From Candidatus Methylomirabilota bacterium (GTDB taxonomy: Bacteria; Methylomirabilota; Methylomirabilia; Methylomirabilales; 2-02-FULL-66-22), in assembly GCA_026387775.1 (NCBI GenBank), contig JAPLLC010000098.1:1-34604 (forward strand): a stretch of 34,604 nt of DNA, given 5' to 3'. Both the position numbers and the translations under genes were made by a program. The notes under the pieces are model-generated. The model was not told where the DNA came from and did not search any database. It saw only the letters and a program-made list of their open reading frames with translations. This document shows, piece by piece, positions 1 to 9,019 of this stretch (position 1 is its first letter; each line of letters begins with the position of its first letter).

Positions 1-3000
1 CCCGCCGTGATGTGGGCGTTCTGGCCGATGGTGGCCTCGTTCTTGAGGAGCGGGACGTTGATCGCGATGGCGGCGCCGATGCCCACCGCCGAGCTCCCCG
101 TGGCGCTGCCGTCCGCCTTCGCCGTGGCGTCGGTGTGGTTGACGCCGAGAGGGTGAGGATCCCCCCGGCGGTGATGAGGCCACTGTCCGGGATATAGGCC
201 CGGGCCGAGGAGGTGGCGATGTTGATGCCGATGGCGGCGGCTACGCTCACCCCGCCGCCCGAGGTCTCGGCCGCGGGCGCCGTCGAACTGCCCGTGCCCT
301 TGGCGGCGGCCTCGGTCGTGAGACTCTGCGTCCCCGAGCCCACCGCGGTCAGATTGATGACCGTCCCCGCCTTGGCGTTGGCCGCCGTGGTGGCAAGTTT
401 CACTGTGGTCGCGTCCACGACGATGACGTAGTAGGTCGTGCCGTCCGTGAGCCCGCCGATGGCCGTCCCGCCCCCCGCGCTGTACACCACCGCGTCGCCG
501 GTCGTGAGGCCGTGATTGGCGCCCAGGTCGATCGTCTCGGTACCAACCTCAACCTTCGTGCTCGAATTGAACTCCTTGGTGCCACTCTCCTTCGCCTTCT
601 TGTCGGCCAAGTTCTGCTGGGCGTTGACCTGGTTGTCAACCCCCCGGCTCTTGTCCTCCGCCAGGCTGTGGGTGCCGGTGCTCGCGCTTGTCAGATCGAT
701 GGCCTTCCCGGCCCGGGCGTCGGCCGCCGTGGCCGCCAGCTTGACCGTGCCGGTGGTGTCGCTCGCAATCACGTAGTAGGTGGTCCCGCTCGTGAGCCCC
801 CCGATGGCCGAGCCGCCGCCGGCCGAATAGGTGACCGCCTGGCCGGTGGTGAACTTCTGGCCGGCGCCGAGGTCGATGGTGTCGGCCGTGGCGCTGACCT
901 TCGTGCTCGCGTCGAACTCCCGCTTGTAGGGCTGCGGCGTCAGGCTCTGGGTGCCGGTGGGGGCAGTGGTATTTCCGAAGTCGATGGCCGTGCCAGAGGC
1001 AGCGTGTGCCTCGGAGTCGGCAAGCTTGATGGTGCCCGTCTTGCCGTCCGAGATGACGTAGTAGGTGGCCCCGTCCGTGAGCCCCTGAATGGCCGTGCCG
1101 CCGCCGGCCGAGTAGGTGACGGCCTGGCCGGTCTTGTAGACCGGTCCGGTCCCCAGGGTGATGGTGTTGGTCGTCAAGTCCACCTTGTCAGGGGTAAACT
1201 CTTTCTTGCTGGCCTCCTCCGGCGCACCGGCCGCGGAGGCCTTCGCATCGGTCGACGTCGCGGCCGAGGCATGGGCCGCGAAGGTGACGGCGCCGCCCGC
1301 GGTGACGTCCCGGGCCGTGGTGGCGAGCGTGGTGTCGGCGACCACGTTCAGGCCGAGCGCGATCCCGATGGCCGCGCTTTCCCCGCCGGCCGTTCCGTCG
1401 GCCACGGTGGTGGTGACCCCCGTGTGGGTCGCCGTGGCGCTGAGGGCGCCGGTGACTGTCAGGGTGGGCACCAGGGTCGTCCCACTCCCGATCACCGCGT
1501 CGGTGGTGTTGTTCACCGTGGCGATGGCCACGGCCCCGCCCACGCCCACGCCGCCGCTCCCGCTGGCCGTCCCGCCGGCCTTGGCCGTGGTGGTAGTCGT
1601 GTTGTCCGAGGTGGCGCTCAGGGTGAGGTTGTGGGCACCCGTGAGGATGGCGGTGTCTTCCAGTTTGGCGAGGGTGGTGACGTTGATGATGCTCAGGGCG
1701 ACGGAGGCCCCGACGCCCACCGATCCGGCCGCGGCCCCCTCGTTGGCCGGGGTGGCGCTCGCCGTGCTCACCGTGGTGTTCGCGGCGGTGAGCGTGGCGT
1801 CGCCGCCCCCGGTGATGGTCACGGTCGCCCCGCTCTGGATCACGGCGCTGCTGGTGGCGTCGACCACGTTCAGCGCCAGCGCGCCCGCCACCCCCACGGA
1901 CCCGGCGGTCGCCCCGGCGACGGCGGTGGCCGAGAAGGCCTGCACGAGAGGGGTCTCCCCCGCTCGCGGCGTCAGCCCCGCGTGAACCGCAACAGCGTGG
2001 GCCGAGATCGCCCCGGTCCCGCCCAGGTAGGCCGTGTTGCTGACGTGGGCCAGGTTGATCGCGACGGCCACACCGACCCCTGTGGAGGCGGACCCCGTGG
2101 CGCTGCCATCCGCGCTGGCGCTGGCATCGGAATGATCCAGCGACTCTAGGGACAACTGCCCCGCTGTCGTCACCGTCTGATGGGTTGCGAGGTACGCCCG
2201 CGTACTGCTCGTCAGATCTGTGACCGCCACCGCGCCGGCGATGGTGATGGCTCCCTCGCTGGTCTCCGCGTCGTACTCGCTCAGCCGACTCTTGGTCTGG
2301 GTCGCCCCGCCGCCGTCCGTCGCGCCGCCCGACGCCGCCTTGGCGGTGGTCGTAATGCTATCGAGCTTGGCGGCGGAAATAGAGATGCTGCCCGCCGATT
2401 CAACCTTCGCGTTGTCATCGAGGTAGACCTCGGTGTCTCCGCTCACCACCGCGACGGCCACGCTTCCTCCGGCCGCCGTCGCCCCGCCGGCGGTGCCGTC
2501 GGCAGTCGTCGTGACGGTCCGGGTGTTCGCGGCGCTGAGGCTGAGCGCTCCGCCCACGTTGAAGGCGGAGGTATCCGTCACCTGGATGATAGCCGAGCCG
2601 TGGACGATCGAGGTCGCCACTGCCGCGTCCGCGGCCGTCGAACCGCTTGCCACTGCCGTGGAGAGCGCCGCGGTGGTGGTCGTCGACGTGGCGCTGATGG
2701 TCACCGCGCCGGTGCTCTCGATCCGCGAGCTGCCCGTGATGGAGACCAGCGCGTCGGATTGGACGTCGATGAGGGCCACGTTGGCGGGCAGGGTGAAGGC
2801 CAGGGAGGCCGTGGCGGTGACGCTCGAGCTGGCACTGATGTCGATTGTTCCGCCGCTCAGGGTGGCGTTATTGATCACGACCTGTGCCTGGGCATCGCCG
2901 AGGACACTGTTGTCGACCGCCTCGGCAATGAGGCTGATAGTCCCCGTCCCGGTCGTGATCCCCGCATTGACGGTGATGGTCTCGGCCGTGATGGTCACGT

Positions 3001-3991
3001 CGTGACCCGTCAGGCCCACGGCCCCGTCAACTGTGACCGCATCCACCCCCCCATCGCCGTTGATCACAAGGTTGGCGTTGAAGGTCGAGTCGAGTGACTG
3101 GACGGTGATCGTATCATTGCCGGCGCCAGCATTGATCGTCAGCGAGATACTAGGGTTGTTGAAAGTGATGCTCTCGAATGTGCCGCTGGTGCTTTCGATC
3201 GTCATGCTCCCGCTGCCGGCAGCATCCTTGAGCACGATCTGATCGGCACCGCCGGTCCCCGTGAAGACCCGGTTGACCGTATCCGTGTTGTCGGTGATGG
3301 GCTCCAGGCCCGCGTAGGCGAGCGTTGCCCCATCCAGCGTGATCGTCCCCGAGTCGGCGCTGGTGGCGGCGTACGTCACCGAGGCGTACGTACCGCCCGC
3401 GAGCACCAGGCTGTCATAGCCTCCCGCCCCGCCCTCGATCCCGCCGCTGATGCTGCCCCCCAGGTTGAGGATAAAGGTGTCTCGATTGTCCGAGCCGCCG
3501 ATGAGGTTCTCGACGCCGGCGAAGGTGACGTTCCCCGTGGTGCCCGTGTTGGCCCCCGTCACGGTCCACGTGCGGTCGCCACCGCGGATCTCGAGCGTGT
3601 CGCCGTCGCCATCGTGCGTATCCGCGAAGGCAACCGGGACGGCCGTGGGCACGCTGGTATCGATGGTGAGTCGATCGGCGTGCTCCGACCCGGTGATGAC
3701 GATCTGACTCGTGTCGGCCAGCGCCTGCTGGGCCACGACCGTTGGGGTGCCGCCGCTGTTGTCTATCAACTGGAAGAGCGGCGCCGAAGAGGTTTCATCC
3801 AGGCGCAGCGTCAGATCCAGCGTCGCGCCCGAGGCCGCGGCGTATGTGAAGGGGGTCGCAGTCAGGAGCAACCGCGGCTCCAGCGGCTCGAGGAGCACCT
3901 TCCGCCGCCTCGGGAGGATCCGACGGCCGCGTAGCGGCCGAAGCAAGGCGCGCTGGGCTTGTTTGGCGTAGAACAGTTCGGCGATAGTCAT
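1..3991 (-). CDS. LEPR-XLL domain giant surface/exported protein, 3' end outside window, apparent frameshift near 145
   Basis: A long minus-strand frame opens at ATG 3991, preceded by GGAGAG five bases upstream, and is stop-free to the window edge (about 1,330 codons). Residues 1-35 are basic; residues 37-45 read LEPRLLLTA, the LEPR-XLL motif found at the N-terminus of very large exported proteins. What follows is a Ser/Thr/Ala/Gly/Asp-rich, beta-helix-like repeat protein with modules such as GAGNDTITV and VGVGGAVAIATV. Three ~90-residue modules sit near residues 930-1222. Around 141-148 the repeat-like sequence stops and an Arg-rich frame follows, while a neighbouring frame resumes typical repeat sequence (SAVGIGAAIAINV); one base seems to be missing. 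Likely a surface adhesin or structural protein; the substrate is unknown. The long plus-strand frames here are antisense shadows. Confidence 0.82.
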   Translation of the reverse strand, partial: MTIAELFYAKQAQRALLRPLRGRRILPRRRKVLLEPLEPRLLLTATPFTYAAASGATLDLTLRLDETSSAPLFQLIDNSGGTPTVVAQQALADTSQIVITGSEHADRLTIDTSVPTAVPVAFADTHDGDGDTLEIRGGDRTWTVTGANTGTTGNVTFAGVENLIGGSDNRDTFILNLGGSISGGIEGGAGGYDSLVLAGGTYASVTYAATSADSGTITLDGATLAYAGLEPITDNTDTVNRVFTGTGGADQIVLKDAAGSGSMTIESTSGTFESITFNNPSISLTINAGAGNDTITVQSLDSTFNANLVINGDGGVDAVTVDGAVGLTGHDVTITAETITVNAGITTGTGTISLIAEAVDNSVLGDAQAQVVINNATLSGGTIDISASSSVTATASLAFTLPANVALIDVQSDALVSITGSSRIESTGAVTISATSTTTTAALSTAVASGSTAADAAVATSIVHGSAIIQVTDTSAFNVGGALSLSAANTRTVTTTADGTAGGATAAGGSVAVAVVSGDTEVYLDDNAKVESAGSISISAAKLDSITTTAKAASGGATDGGGATQTKSRLSEYDAETSEGAITIAGAVAVTDLTSSTRAYLATHQTVTTAGQLSLESLDHSDASASADGSATGSASTGVGVAVAINLAHVSNTAYLGGTGAISAHAVAVHAGLTPRAGETPLVQAFSATAVAGATAGSVGVAGALALNVVDATSSAVIQSGATVTITGGGDATLTAANTTVSTASATPANEGAAAGSVGVGASVALSIINVTTLAKLEDTAILTGAHNLTLSATSDNTTTTTAKAGGTASGSGGVGVGGAVAIATVNNTTDAVIGSGTTLVPTLTVTGALSATATHTGVTTTVADGTAGGESAAIGIALGLNVVADTTLATTARDVTAGGAVTFAAHASAATSTDAKASAAGAPEEASKKEFTPDKVDLTTNTITLGTGPVYKTGQAVTYSAGGGTAIQGLTDGATYYVISDGKTGTIKLADSEAHAASGTAIDFGNTTAPTGTQSLTPQPYKREFDASTKVSATADTIDLGAGQKFTTGQAVTYSAGGGSAIGGLTSGTTYYVIASDTTGTVKLAATAADARAGKAIDLTSASTGTHSLAEDKSRGVDNQVNAQQNLADKKAKESGTKEFNSSTKVEVGTETIDLGANHGLTTGDAVVYSAGGGTAIGGLTDGTTYYVIVVDATTVKLATTAANAKAGTVINLTAVGSGTQSLTTEAAAKGTGSSTAPAAETSGGGVSVAAAIGINIATSSARAYIPDSGLITAGGILTLSASTTPTPRRRRTAAPRGARRWASAPPSRSTSRSSRTRPPSARTPTSRR
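320..1210 (-). repeat. Three tandem ~90-residue modules within the LEPR-XLL protein
   Basis: Starting near 1205, 925 and 575 on the minus strand, three modules share the order KEF/REF, a TIxLG motif, a TGxAVxYSAGGG motif, GLTxGTTYYVI, a KLA motif, an Ala-rich spacer and a final GTxSL. The copies have diverged at synonymous and non-synonymous positions, so the duplication is not recent. A charged linker separates the second from the third. Modules with the core GLTxGTTYYVI are known from large bacterial surface proteins; the function here is inferred only. Confidence 0.8.
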
Positions 3992-4557
3992 GGATGCTCT
4001 CCGCGCGGCGGTGCGCCGCGCTTCACGAACCCAGGCCGGACAAGCCGGCGTAACAGATTTTGGCGTTTGGAGGGCACACGTGCGGACACACCCCCGCAGT
4101 GTCCGCGGATGAAAGGCGCAGGTGGAGTGTGGGCTGGACTGGAGGGCATGTGTCGTGGCCTAGCAATAGTATCTCCGAAGTCCAATTGAAGAATCAAAAG
4201 TGCAATAACTGCCGATATATCAATACACCCGGCCGAAGGGCCGGCGCGTTCAAGGCCTCCCAATGGCAAAATTTTGGCTGCAGGGTACTTACAAGCGGGC
4301 GATTCTTGCCTGTCAGTTTCCGGGATGTCAAGCAGTAAATATGCACAAGAGTATGCTGATTTTCCCCCTTGTGTTTTCAAGCACTTATCTTTATGAAACT
4401 CCGAACAACCTGGACCGTCCAGTGTCCCGTCCCCAAAGGTCGTGGATGAATCTCCGGGAAAGGAGACAGGCGACCTCGTCATCACTCGATTGAGGATGAG
4501 TGAGGAACTTGCGCGAACAGACGACGGAGCCGGGCGGCAGGTGCAGAGGACGGCTGG
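3992..4557. other. Intergenic region, AT-rich island with hairpins
   Basis: No convincing gene. Bases 4165-4400 are visibly richer in A+T than the surroundings. A perfect 8-bp hairpin (GCGGACAC/GTGTCCGC, 4082-4089 with 4099-4106) lies in what would be the 5' untranslated region of the LEPR-XLL gene, and a second hairpin (CCGGCC-GAAG-GGCCGG) starts near 4229. A weak minus-strand promoter candidate (TTGATT, 18-bp spacer, GATACT) lies near 4167-4196. This is probably the regulatory region of the surface-protein gene; no known riboswitch consensus was recognised. Confidence 0.45.
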
Positions 4558-5811
4558 CTACCCCAGGCGGTTGGTATCTCCGAGGCCAGGCACACGTTCG
4601 GACTTCACTCCACCGCCGGTTACTCGCGTGAAGAATTCCCAGAGTCTCGGGAGCGTCTTGTCGAAAGCGTAGCGCTCCTCCACCAGGGCTCGCCCCGCCG
4701 CACCCAGGCCTCGGTAGGCCCCGGGATCCTTGAGGACCTGCAGGGCGAGCCGCGCCATTTCCTCGACATCGAAGAAACCGGCCAGGAGGCCGGTCTCGCC
4801 GTGGCGGATGACCTCGCGGACCGGGGCCGTGTCGGAAGCGAGAACGCTGCACTGGCAGGCGAGGGCGTCGAGCAGCGACCAGGAGAGCACAAAGGGCACC
4901 GTCAGGTAGATGTGCAGATCGCTCAGCGAGAAGATCTCGGCAAGTTGCGGGGCGGGGACCGTCCCCAGAAATCGGAATCGGCGCAGGTCCGGACGCTCGG
5001 TCTCCAAGACATGTTCGCGGAAGGTCTTGGTCTTGATGTGATTCCGATCGTTCCCGTAGCTGATCCGATCCGACCCCACGACCACGAAGAGAACATTGGG
5101 CATTTCCGCGGCGATCCGATTGGCAACCCGCACGAAGATGTCAAAACCTCGCATCGCCTCCAGCCCGCGCGCCACGTAGGTGATCACCCGCACGTCATCG
5201 GAGAGCGCCTCGTCCCCCAGACGGCGCGGGACCGCCCGGCGGGACCACAGAGTCGTGTCGAGACCGTCGGGGATCACCGCGACCTTCGGCTGCCAGACGG
5301 ATGGGAGAAGCCCGCGCTGCCAGAGGGTCGGGGTGTAGCCGGCGACGCTGGCCTCCAGATCGAGGAGGATCATGGCGTTGCGCGTTCGGACGCGGAGGAA
5401 GTCCATCTCCGACGGTGGGAAGTCGGGACGGAAGTCCATGTCCGAGCCGCGGGCATGGTAATAGTACTCGAAGTAGTTCACGATCGGGCAGTCGTACAAC
5501 TCGTGCAGGAAGGCGGTGGTCCCGAAGCCGCTGTGCCCGACGATCAGATCCGGCCGGAGATCCCGCGCCTCTTTGCACGCCTCATACACCCCGTGCGCAT
5601 TCCAGACGGCGTTTTCAAACGTCCGGGAGCAATAGTGCGTGGAGCGGGTCGCCCCGCCGCGCACGGGATACTGTAGACAGCGGACGCCGTCGCGCCTCCC
5701 CGCCGGCGTCCGGGACACGAAGACACACTCGACGCCTTGACGCTCGGCCAGCCGGGAAGCGACGAGGCCGAATTGCGCCGGATAGTTGGGGTGAACGAAG
5801 AGAATCTGCAC
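4558..5811 (-). CDS. GT4-family (GT-B fold) glycosyltransferase
   Basis: About 417 residues. I prefer GTG 5811, giving VQILFVHPNYPAQFG at the N-terminus with GAGAG seven bases upstream; a GTG at 5841 would add ten residues but has no ribosome site. The N-terminal Rossmann half begins with the glycosyltransferase nucleotide-loop sequence FVHPNYPAQF. The C-terminal half has VVGSD, a LSDLHIYLT segment and the donor-site region SWSLLDALACQCSVLASDTAPVREVI followed by HGETG. The usual first Glu of the EX7E motif is replaced: the segment reads LLDALA, with Asp. Such enzymes transfer a sugar from a nucleotide-sugar to cell-envelope glycans or proteins. It lies between the giant exported protein and a sugar-acid kinase; a role in surface glycosylation is inference. 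Confidence 0.85.
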   Translation of the reverse strand: MQILFVHPNYPAQFGLVASRLAERQGVECVFVSRTPAGRRDGVRCLQYPVRGGATRSTHYCSRTFENAVWNAHGVYEACKEARDLRPDLIVGHSGFGTTAFLHELYDCPIVNYFEYYYHARGSDMDFRPDFPPSEMDFLRVRTRNAMILLDLEASVAGYTPTLWQRGLLPSVWQPKVAVIPDGLDTTLWSRRAVPRRLGDEALSDDVRVITYVARGLEAMRGFDIFVRVANRIAAEMPNVLFVVVGSDRISYGNDRNHIKTKTFREHVLETERPDLRRFRFLGTVPAPQLAEIFSLSDLHIYLTVPFVLSWSLLDALACQCSVLASDTAPVREVIRHGETGLLAGFFDVEEMARLALQVLKDPGAYRGLGAAGRALVEERYAFDKTLPRLWEFFTRVTGGGVKSERVPGLGDTNRLG

Positions 5812-5904
5812 CAGACGTCTCTCACTGTCGATTGTGAACACCGGAGGCAGGACCGGTCGGACGCCGGCCGGACCGCCCGGGCGGCGAACTCTCCCGGCGG
5901 CGGA

Positions 5905-7191
5905 TCAACGTGACCGAGCGGAACGGGGGCGGAGGAACTGCAGGGCGCGGGCGAAGGTTTCCGGATCGCCGAACCCACCCGCCTTGGTGACGGCCGGAAG
6001 GTCCGCGCAGTCGCCGCCCACCAGCCGTCCCCAGGGCACGCCGGGCTCGACTTCGCCCTGCAGCTCGACCCCGTTGGCGCCGAGCGCCGAGCATGCGGCG
6101 ATGGCGATGTCCCCGCCGCAGAGGAGCAGTCCACCCGGCCGGACCTCGCGGGCCACCAGACGCGCCGCCTGCCCCAGGAACTCGCTGAGGGTCTTGCTGG
6201 CCGAAGGGCGCAGGGGCCGCCTGCCCGAGGCGGACGCCTGCTGTGCGAGCGTGAGGACCGTATGCCGGTCGGCGAGCATCTCGGCGCGCGCCTTCTTGAC
6301 CACACGCGCCATCTCTTTCCGGTAGCGCTTCTCGTCGGCCACCACCTCGCCGAGGGCGGCGCGCACCACGCTCGCCTGGCCACGCTCCTCGACCCAGGCC
6401 ACCTGCTCCATGCTGGTCGGGTTCGGCGAACCCACCACGAGGAGCACCGGCGCCTTCGCCCCCGGGGGGGTGCGGCGCGCCCGTCGGGGCCAGGGCAACA
6501 CCTCGGAGAGGGCCATCGCCAGCCCGGCCGAGCCCGCCGCCACCCCGAATAGCCCGTCCCGCACGATCAGGCGGGCCAGACGGTCCAGGTCCCGGGGCGT
6601 GACGGCGTCGGCCAGGACGATGCCGGGCGCCGCCGCGCGCCAGTCTCCGAGCGTCCGGTCGAGCCGCGTCGCGGTCCCACGCAGTACGGCCAGGCCGAGC
6701 GCATAGACGGGCCGCCGGGTCTGTCGCCCCAGCAGGGTGGGCAGGTGCGACTCCTGGACCGGCGTCACCGGGTCGCGCCCGGTGGCCGTGCGGTGGACCG
6801 GCACGCCGCGCACCAGCAGGACCCCTTCCCGGACGGCCCGTCCCGCCGGAGGGAACGCGGGCGTGAGGACGGCCAGGGGCGACGGAAACACGTCCAGGAT
6901 GGCGTCCAGTTCTGGGCCGATGTTGCCCCGGAAGGTGGAGTCGATCTTCTTGTAGACCGCTTCGACCCCCGCCCTCCGTAGCGCCTCGGCGGCAATGCGG
7001 GCCCGTTCGGCGGCGACGCGGGCCGGAACGGCCCGGCTGTTGGTGTTGAGCACCAGCACATCGGCGGCGCGGGTCAGCGATTTCAGGTCGTGCCAGTCCA
7101 GCGGAACGAAGGTCCGGGCCCCCCGCAGGGCGAACTGCACCCCGGTGTCGTTGGCACCCGTCAGATCGTCTGCGATGAGGCCGAGACGCAT
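5905..7191 (-). CDS. Four-carbon acid sugar kinase family protein (DUF1537, OtnK/DtnK-like)
   Basis: 428 residues, ATG 7191, with GGAGGAG about eight bases upstream. The N-terminus LIADDLTGANDTGVQF is the hallmark of this kinase family, which phosphorylates tetronate-type acid sugars such as threonate or erythronate at the expense of ATP. The substrate-binding half has YKKIDSTFRGNIGPELDA, and the nucleotide half carries LLVVGSPNPTS, GGDIA and GGFGD near the C-terminus. Length is normal. The usual partners (a PdxA2-type 4-phosphate dehydrogenase and a class II aldolase) are not next to it, so the exact substrate cannot be assigned from context. The gap to the glycosyltransferase is about 90 bp, so co-transcription is possible. 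Confidence 0.9.
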   Translation of the reverse strand: MRLGLIADDLTGANDTGVQFALRGARTFVPLDWHDLKSLTRAADVLVLNTNSRAVPARVAAERARIAAEALRRAGVEAVYKKIDSTFRGNIGPELDAILDVFPSPLAVLTPAFPPAGRAVREGVLLVRGVPVHRTATGRDPVTPVQESHLPTLLGRQTRRPVYALGLAVLRGTATRLDRTLGDWRAAAPGIVLADAVTPRDLDRLARLIVRDGLFGVAAGSAGLAMALSEVLPWPRRARRTPPGAKAPVLLVVGSPNPTSMEQVAWVEERGQASVVRAALGEVVADEKRYRKEMARVVKKARAEMLADRHTVLTLAQQASASGRRPLRPSASKTLSEFLGQAARLVAREVRPGGLLLCGGDIAIAACSALGANGVELQGEVEPGVPWGRLVGGDCADLPAVTKAGGFGDPETFARALQFLRPRSARSR

Positions 7192-7561
7192 GGGTCTTTG
7201 CTCCTCCGCCGCCGGCCCGATCCTGTCGGACCGCGGGGCGGTCTCACGTGCAGCGCTCCCAGGAGGCAGGATCCGAAGACATGGACGTTCATTGCAAGCC
7301 GGCAGCCGGGGTATTGCTCAGTGGAGAACCGACATCAGACAACCGGGCGACCACACCAAGGAGGCGGTGACATCAACCGGCTGCGTTCGCACGAGGGACA
7401 ACCCGAGCGTGTGTCTACACCCCTGCATTCCCGGCTGTCAAGGGCTTTCCCTGGTCCGGCTCATGGCTCTTGGCGCGTGGCCGACGGATCGGGTGGTGCC
7501 ACCATGAACTCTGAGCCACACGTCTGCCCTTCAGATCAGCCACCGGAAGACGAGGGTTGCC
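7192..7561. other. Intergenic gap between the sugar-acid kinase and endonuclease III genes
   Basis: About 370 bases without a convincing gene. The only coding-like item is a plus-strand GTG at 7367 with AAGGAGG four bases upstream, opening a 46-residue Cys-containing frame that ends at 7507. It has no recognisable similarity, so it is mentioned but not called. No tRNA-like fold or strong terminator was seen. Confidence 0.4.
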
Positions 7562-8251
7562 TCATCGTTTCCCGGGCCAGGAGCAGAGGGCGCGGAGGGC
7601 ACAGCCCGCGCATGCGGGCTGCTTGGCGTGGCAGGTGCGCCGACCGTGGAAGATGAAGAGGTGGGTGGCCCGTCCCCACTCCTCTGCGGGGAGGATCGCG
7701 CAGATGGCCGTTTCGATTCTCTCCGGATCCTCGGTGCCCACCAACTCCAGCCGGTTGGTCACCCGGCCGACGTGGGTGTCCACGCCGAAGCCGGGGATGT
7801 CGTAGGCGTTATAGAGAAGAATGTTGGCGGTCTTCCGGCCGACGCCCGGCAGCGCGACCAGCTCCTCCCTCGTGCGGGGAACGGCGCCCCCGAACTCCCG
7901 GACAAGTTTGGCGCAGCACGCGAGGATGTTCTTGGCCTTGTTTCGGAAGAATCCGGTGGAGCGGATCTCGTTCTCGAAGACCGCCGGGTCGGCACTGGCA
8001 TAGTCCACCGCGGTTCGGTACTTCGCGAAGAGCGAGGCGGTGACCTGATTGACGCGGGCGTCGGTGCATTGGGCCGAGAGGATCGTCGCAACCAGGAGCT
8101 CCAGGGGCGTCCGGAAGTCGAGCTCGCAGCGCGCGTCCGGATACGTCTCTCCAAGAATCCGCAGGATCTCGCGCAATCGTTCCGGCGGCGAGCCGCCGGG
8201 AGCCTCCGGCGTGCCACCGGCCTTCTTGGACGGCGCCGTGCCGCGTGCCAT
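7562..8251 (-). CDS. nth: Endonuclease III (DNA glycosylase/AP lyase)
   Basis: 229 residues from ATG 8251 (GGGGAGAG five bases upstream); longer in-frame extensions run into a repeat element and are rejected. The protein removes oxidised pyrimidines and cleaves the abasic site in base excision repair. The family signature is complete: an ILSAQCTD segment, the helix-hairpin-helix LPGVGRKTANILL with the catalytic Lys, the catalytic Asp in VDTHVGRV, and the [4Fe-4S] ligands C-x6-C-x2-C-x5-C near the C-terminus. About 20-25 basic/Pro-rich residues precede the catalytic domain. It stands alone between a kinase gene and a repeat element. Confidence 0.96.
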   Translation of the reverse strand: MARGTAPSKKAGGTPEAPGGSPPERLREILRILGETYPDARCELDFRTPLELLVATILSAQCTDARVNQVTASLFAKYRTAVDYASADPAVFENEIRSTGFFRNKAKNILACCAKLVREFGGAVPRTREELVALPGVGRKTANILLYNAYDIPGFGVDTHVGRVTNRLELVGTEDPERIETAICAILPAEEWGRATHLFIFHGRRTCHAKQPACAGCALRALCSWPGKR

Positions 8252-8273
8252 GGGTCTCTCCCCTAGATCGCTC

Positions 8274-8487
8274 CAGCAGGCTACTGACAACCGGATTTCG
8301 CCCAGGCTGCTCAAAAAGGTCCAGATGCTAGGCGGCGCACCCATTCTTCGAACGGGTACCTGGGGCGGGGTACCCACCGCAGGTGGGTCCAGGCGTACTT
8401 CCTGTACGCCGCAGCGAGTACCCGAGCAAGCGGGTACCCATCCGTAGGATGGGTGACCGCAGATGGGCCTTTTTCAGCAGCCTGCAA
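8274..8487 (+). mobile_element. MITE-like structured repeat with terminal inverted repeats, copy 1
   Basis: A 214-bp non-coding element that matches another at 24357-24532. The ends are inverted repeats: CAGCAGGCTACTGA at the left against TTGCAGGCTGCTGAAAAAGG reading in from the right, plus an inner pair AAAAAGGTCCAGATGC / GCAGATGGGCCTTTTT. Conserved internal hairpins are ACCCACC-gca-GGTGGGT and GGCGTAC-ttcct-GTACGCC. This copy has extra palindromes around GGTACC/GGGTACCC that the other lacks. It sits between the endonuclease III and VOC genes and encodes no protein. Such elements are moved by a transposase acting in trans. Confidence 0.8.
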
Positions 8488-8496
8488 GGGAAACCG

Positions 8497-8546
8497 AGCG
8501 GTCAGCACCCAGGACCCCATCCGGCCAAGGCTGAGTGCTGACCGCT
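8497..8546 (-). terminator. 12-bp hairpin downstream of the VOC gene
   Basis: AGCGGTCAGCAC (8497-8508) and GTGCTGACCGCT (8535-8546) form a perfect 12-bp stem with a 26-base loop, starting 13 bases past the VOC stop. There is no U-run, so it may be a 3' stabilising or processing hairpin instead of a true intrinsic terminator. Confidence 0.45.
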
Positions 8547-8559
8547 GAACGCCGCCTCT

Positions 8560-8943
8560 TCAGTCCCGCTGCAGCAACTCGATGGAGATTCCGTCCGGCC
8601 CCTCGATGAAGGCGAACTTCGTCTTGGGGTTCACCTGGCCGACCTCCTGAGTGATCTTGATGCCGCGGGCCTTCATCTTGGCGATCTCGGCCACCAGATC
8701 GTTGGTCTTGAGGGCGATGTGATACACCCCGTAGCGGACTGTCCCCGCCGAGGCGTCCACTGTCTCGTTCGCGCGCTTGGGTGAGAAGTTGTACAAGCAG
8801 CCGCCGATCTCCAGGCTGATGATCGGCATGCCGTTGGCCTCCCACCGCGAGACCTCCTTGGCCCCAAAGTTTTCCTGAAAGAAGACCGCCGTCTTCACAT
8901 GATCGCCGCATTTGAAATGGGTGTGATCATACTGCCAGCTCAT
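8560..8943 (-). CDS. VOC (glyoxalase/bleomycin-resistance fold) family protein
   Basis: 127 residues, ATG 8943, with GGAGG seven bases upstream. The N-terminal beta-strand DHTHFKCGD and the repeat strand YHIALKTND supply His ligands, and the C-terminal IEGPDGISIELLQ supplies the Glu typical of a metal-binding vicinal oxygen chelate fold. Length fits a two-module monomer that dimerises. Proteins like this include glyoxalase I, methylmalonyl-CoA epimerase and dioxygenases; the sequence does not let me choose. It is followed by a hairpin and a repeat element and preceded closely by the malic enzyme gene. Confidence 0.88.
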   Translation of the reverse strand: MSWQYDHTHFKCGDHVKTAVFFQENFGAKEVSRWEANGMPIISLEIGGCLYNFSPKRANETVDASAGTVRYGVYHIALKTNDLVAEIAKMKARGIKITQEVGQVNPKTKFAFIEGPDGISIELLQRD

Positions 8944-9019
8944 CGGGATCCTCCTCCGTGAATGGTCCGGGGTTGCGGGGAATTCAGCCAGCGATCGATC
9001 GCGCCATGAGACTCTCGGC

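Noticed and set aside
512-2149. Long plus-strand frame (545 codons) opposite the LEPR-XLL gene
   Set aside because: Low-complexity Gly/Arg/His composition caused by antisense codon bias; no ribosome site, and the minus strand carries clear protein signals.
4200-4330. Possible c-di-GMP riboswitch upstream of the LEPR-XLL gene
   Set aside because: Some GGCAA-type patches exist, but the conserved core (ACGCAAAGCC and the tetraloop receptor) is not present.
3988-4485. 165-codon minus frame in the first intergenic region
   Set aside because: No domain or ribosome site and it overlaps the LEPR-XLL start and an AT-rich regulatory stretch.
7367-7507. 46-codon Cys-containing plus-strand ORF with a good SD
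   Set aside because: No similarity and no neighbouring partner; could be chance. Kept only as a note.
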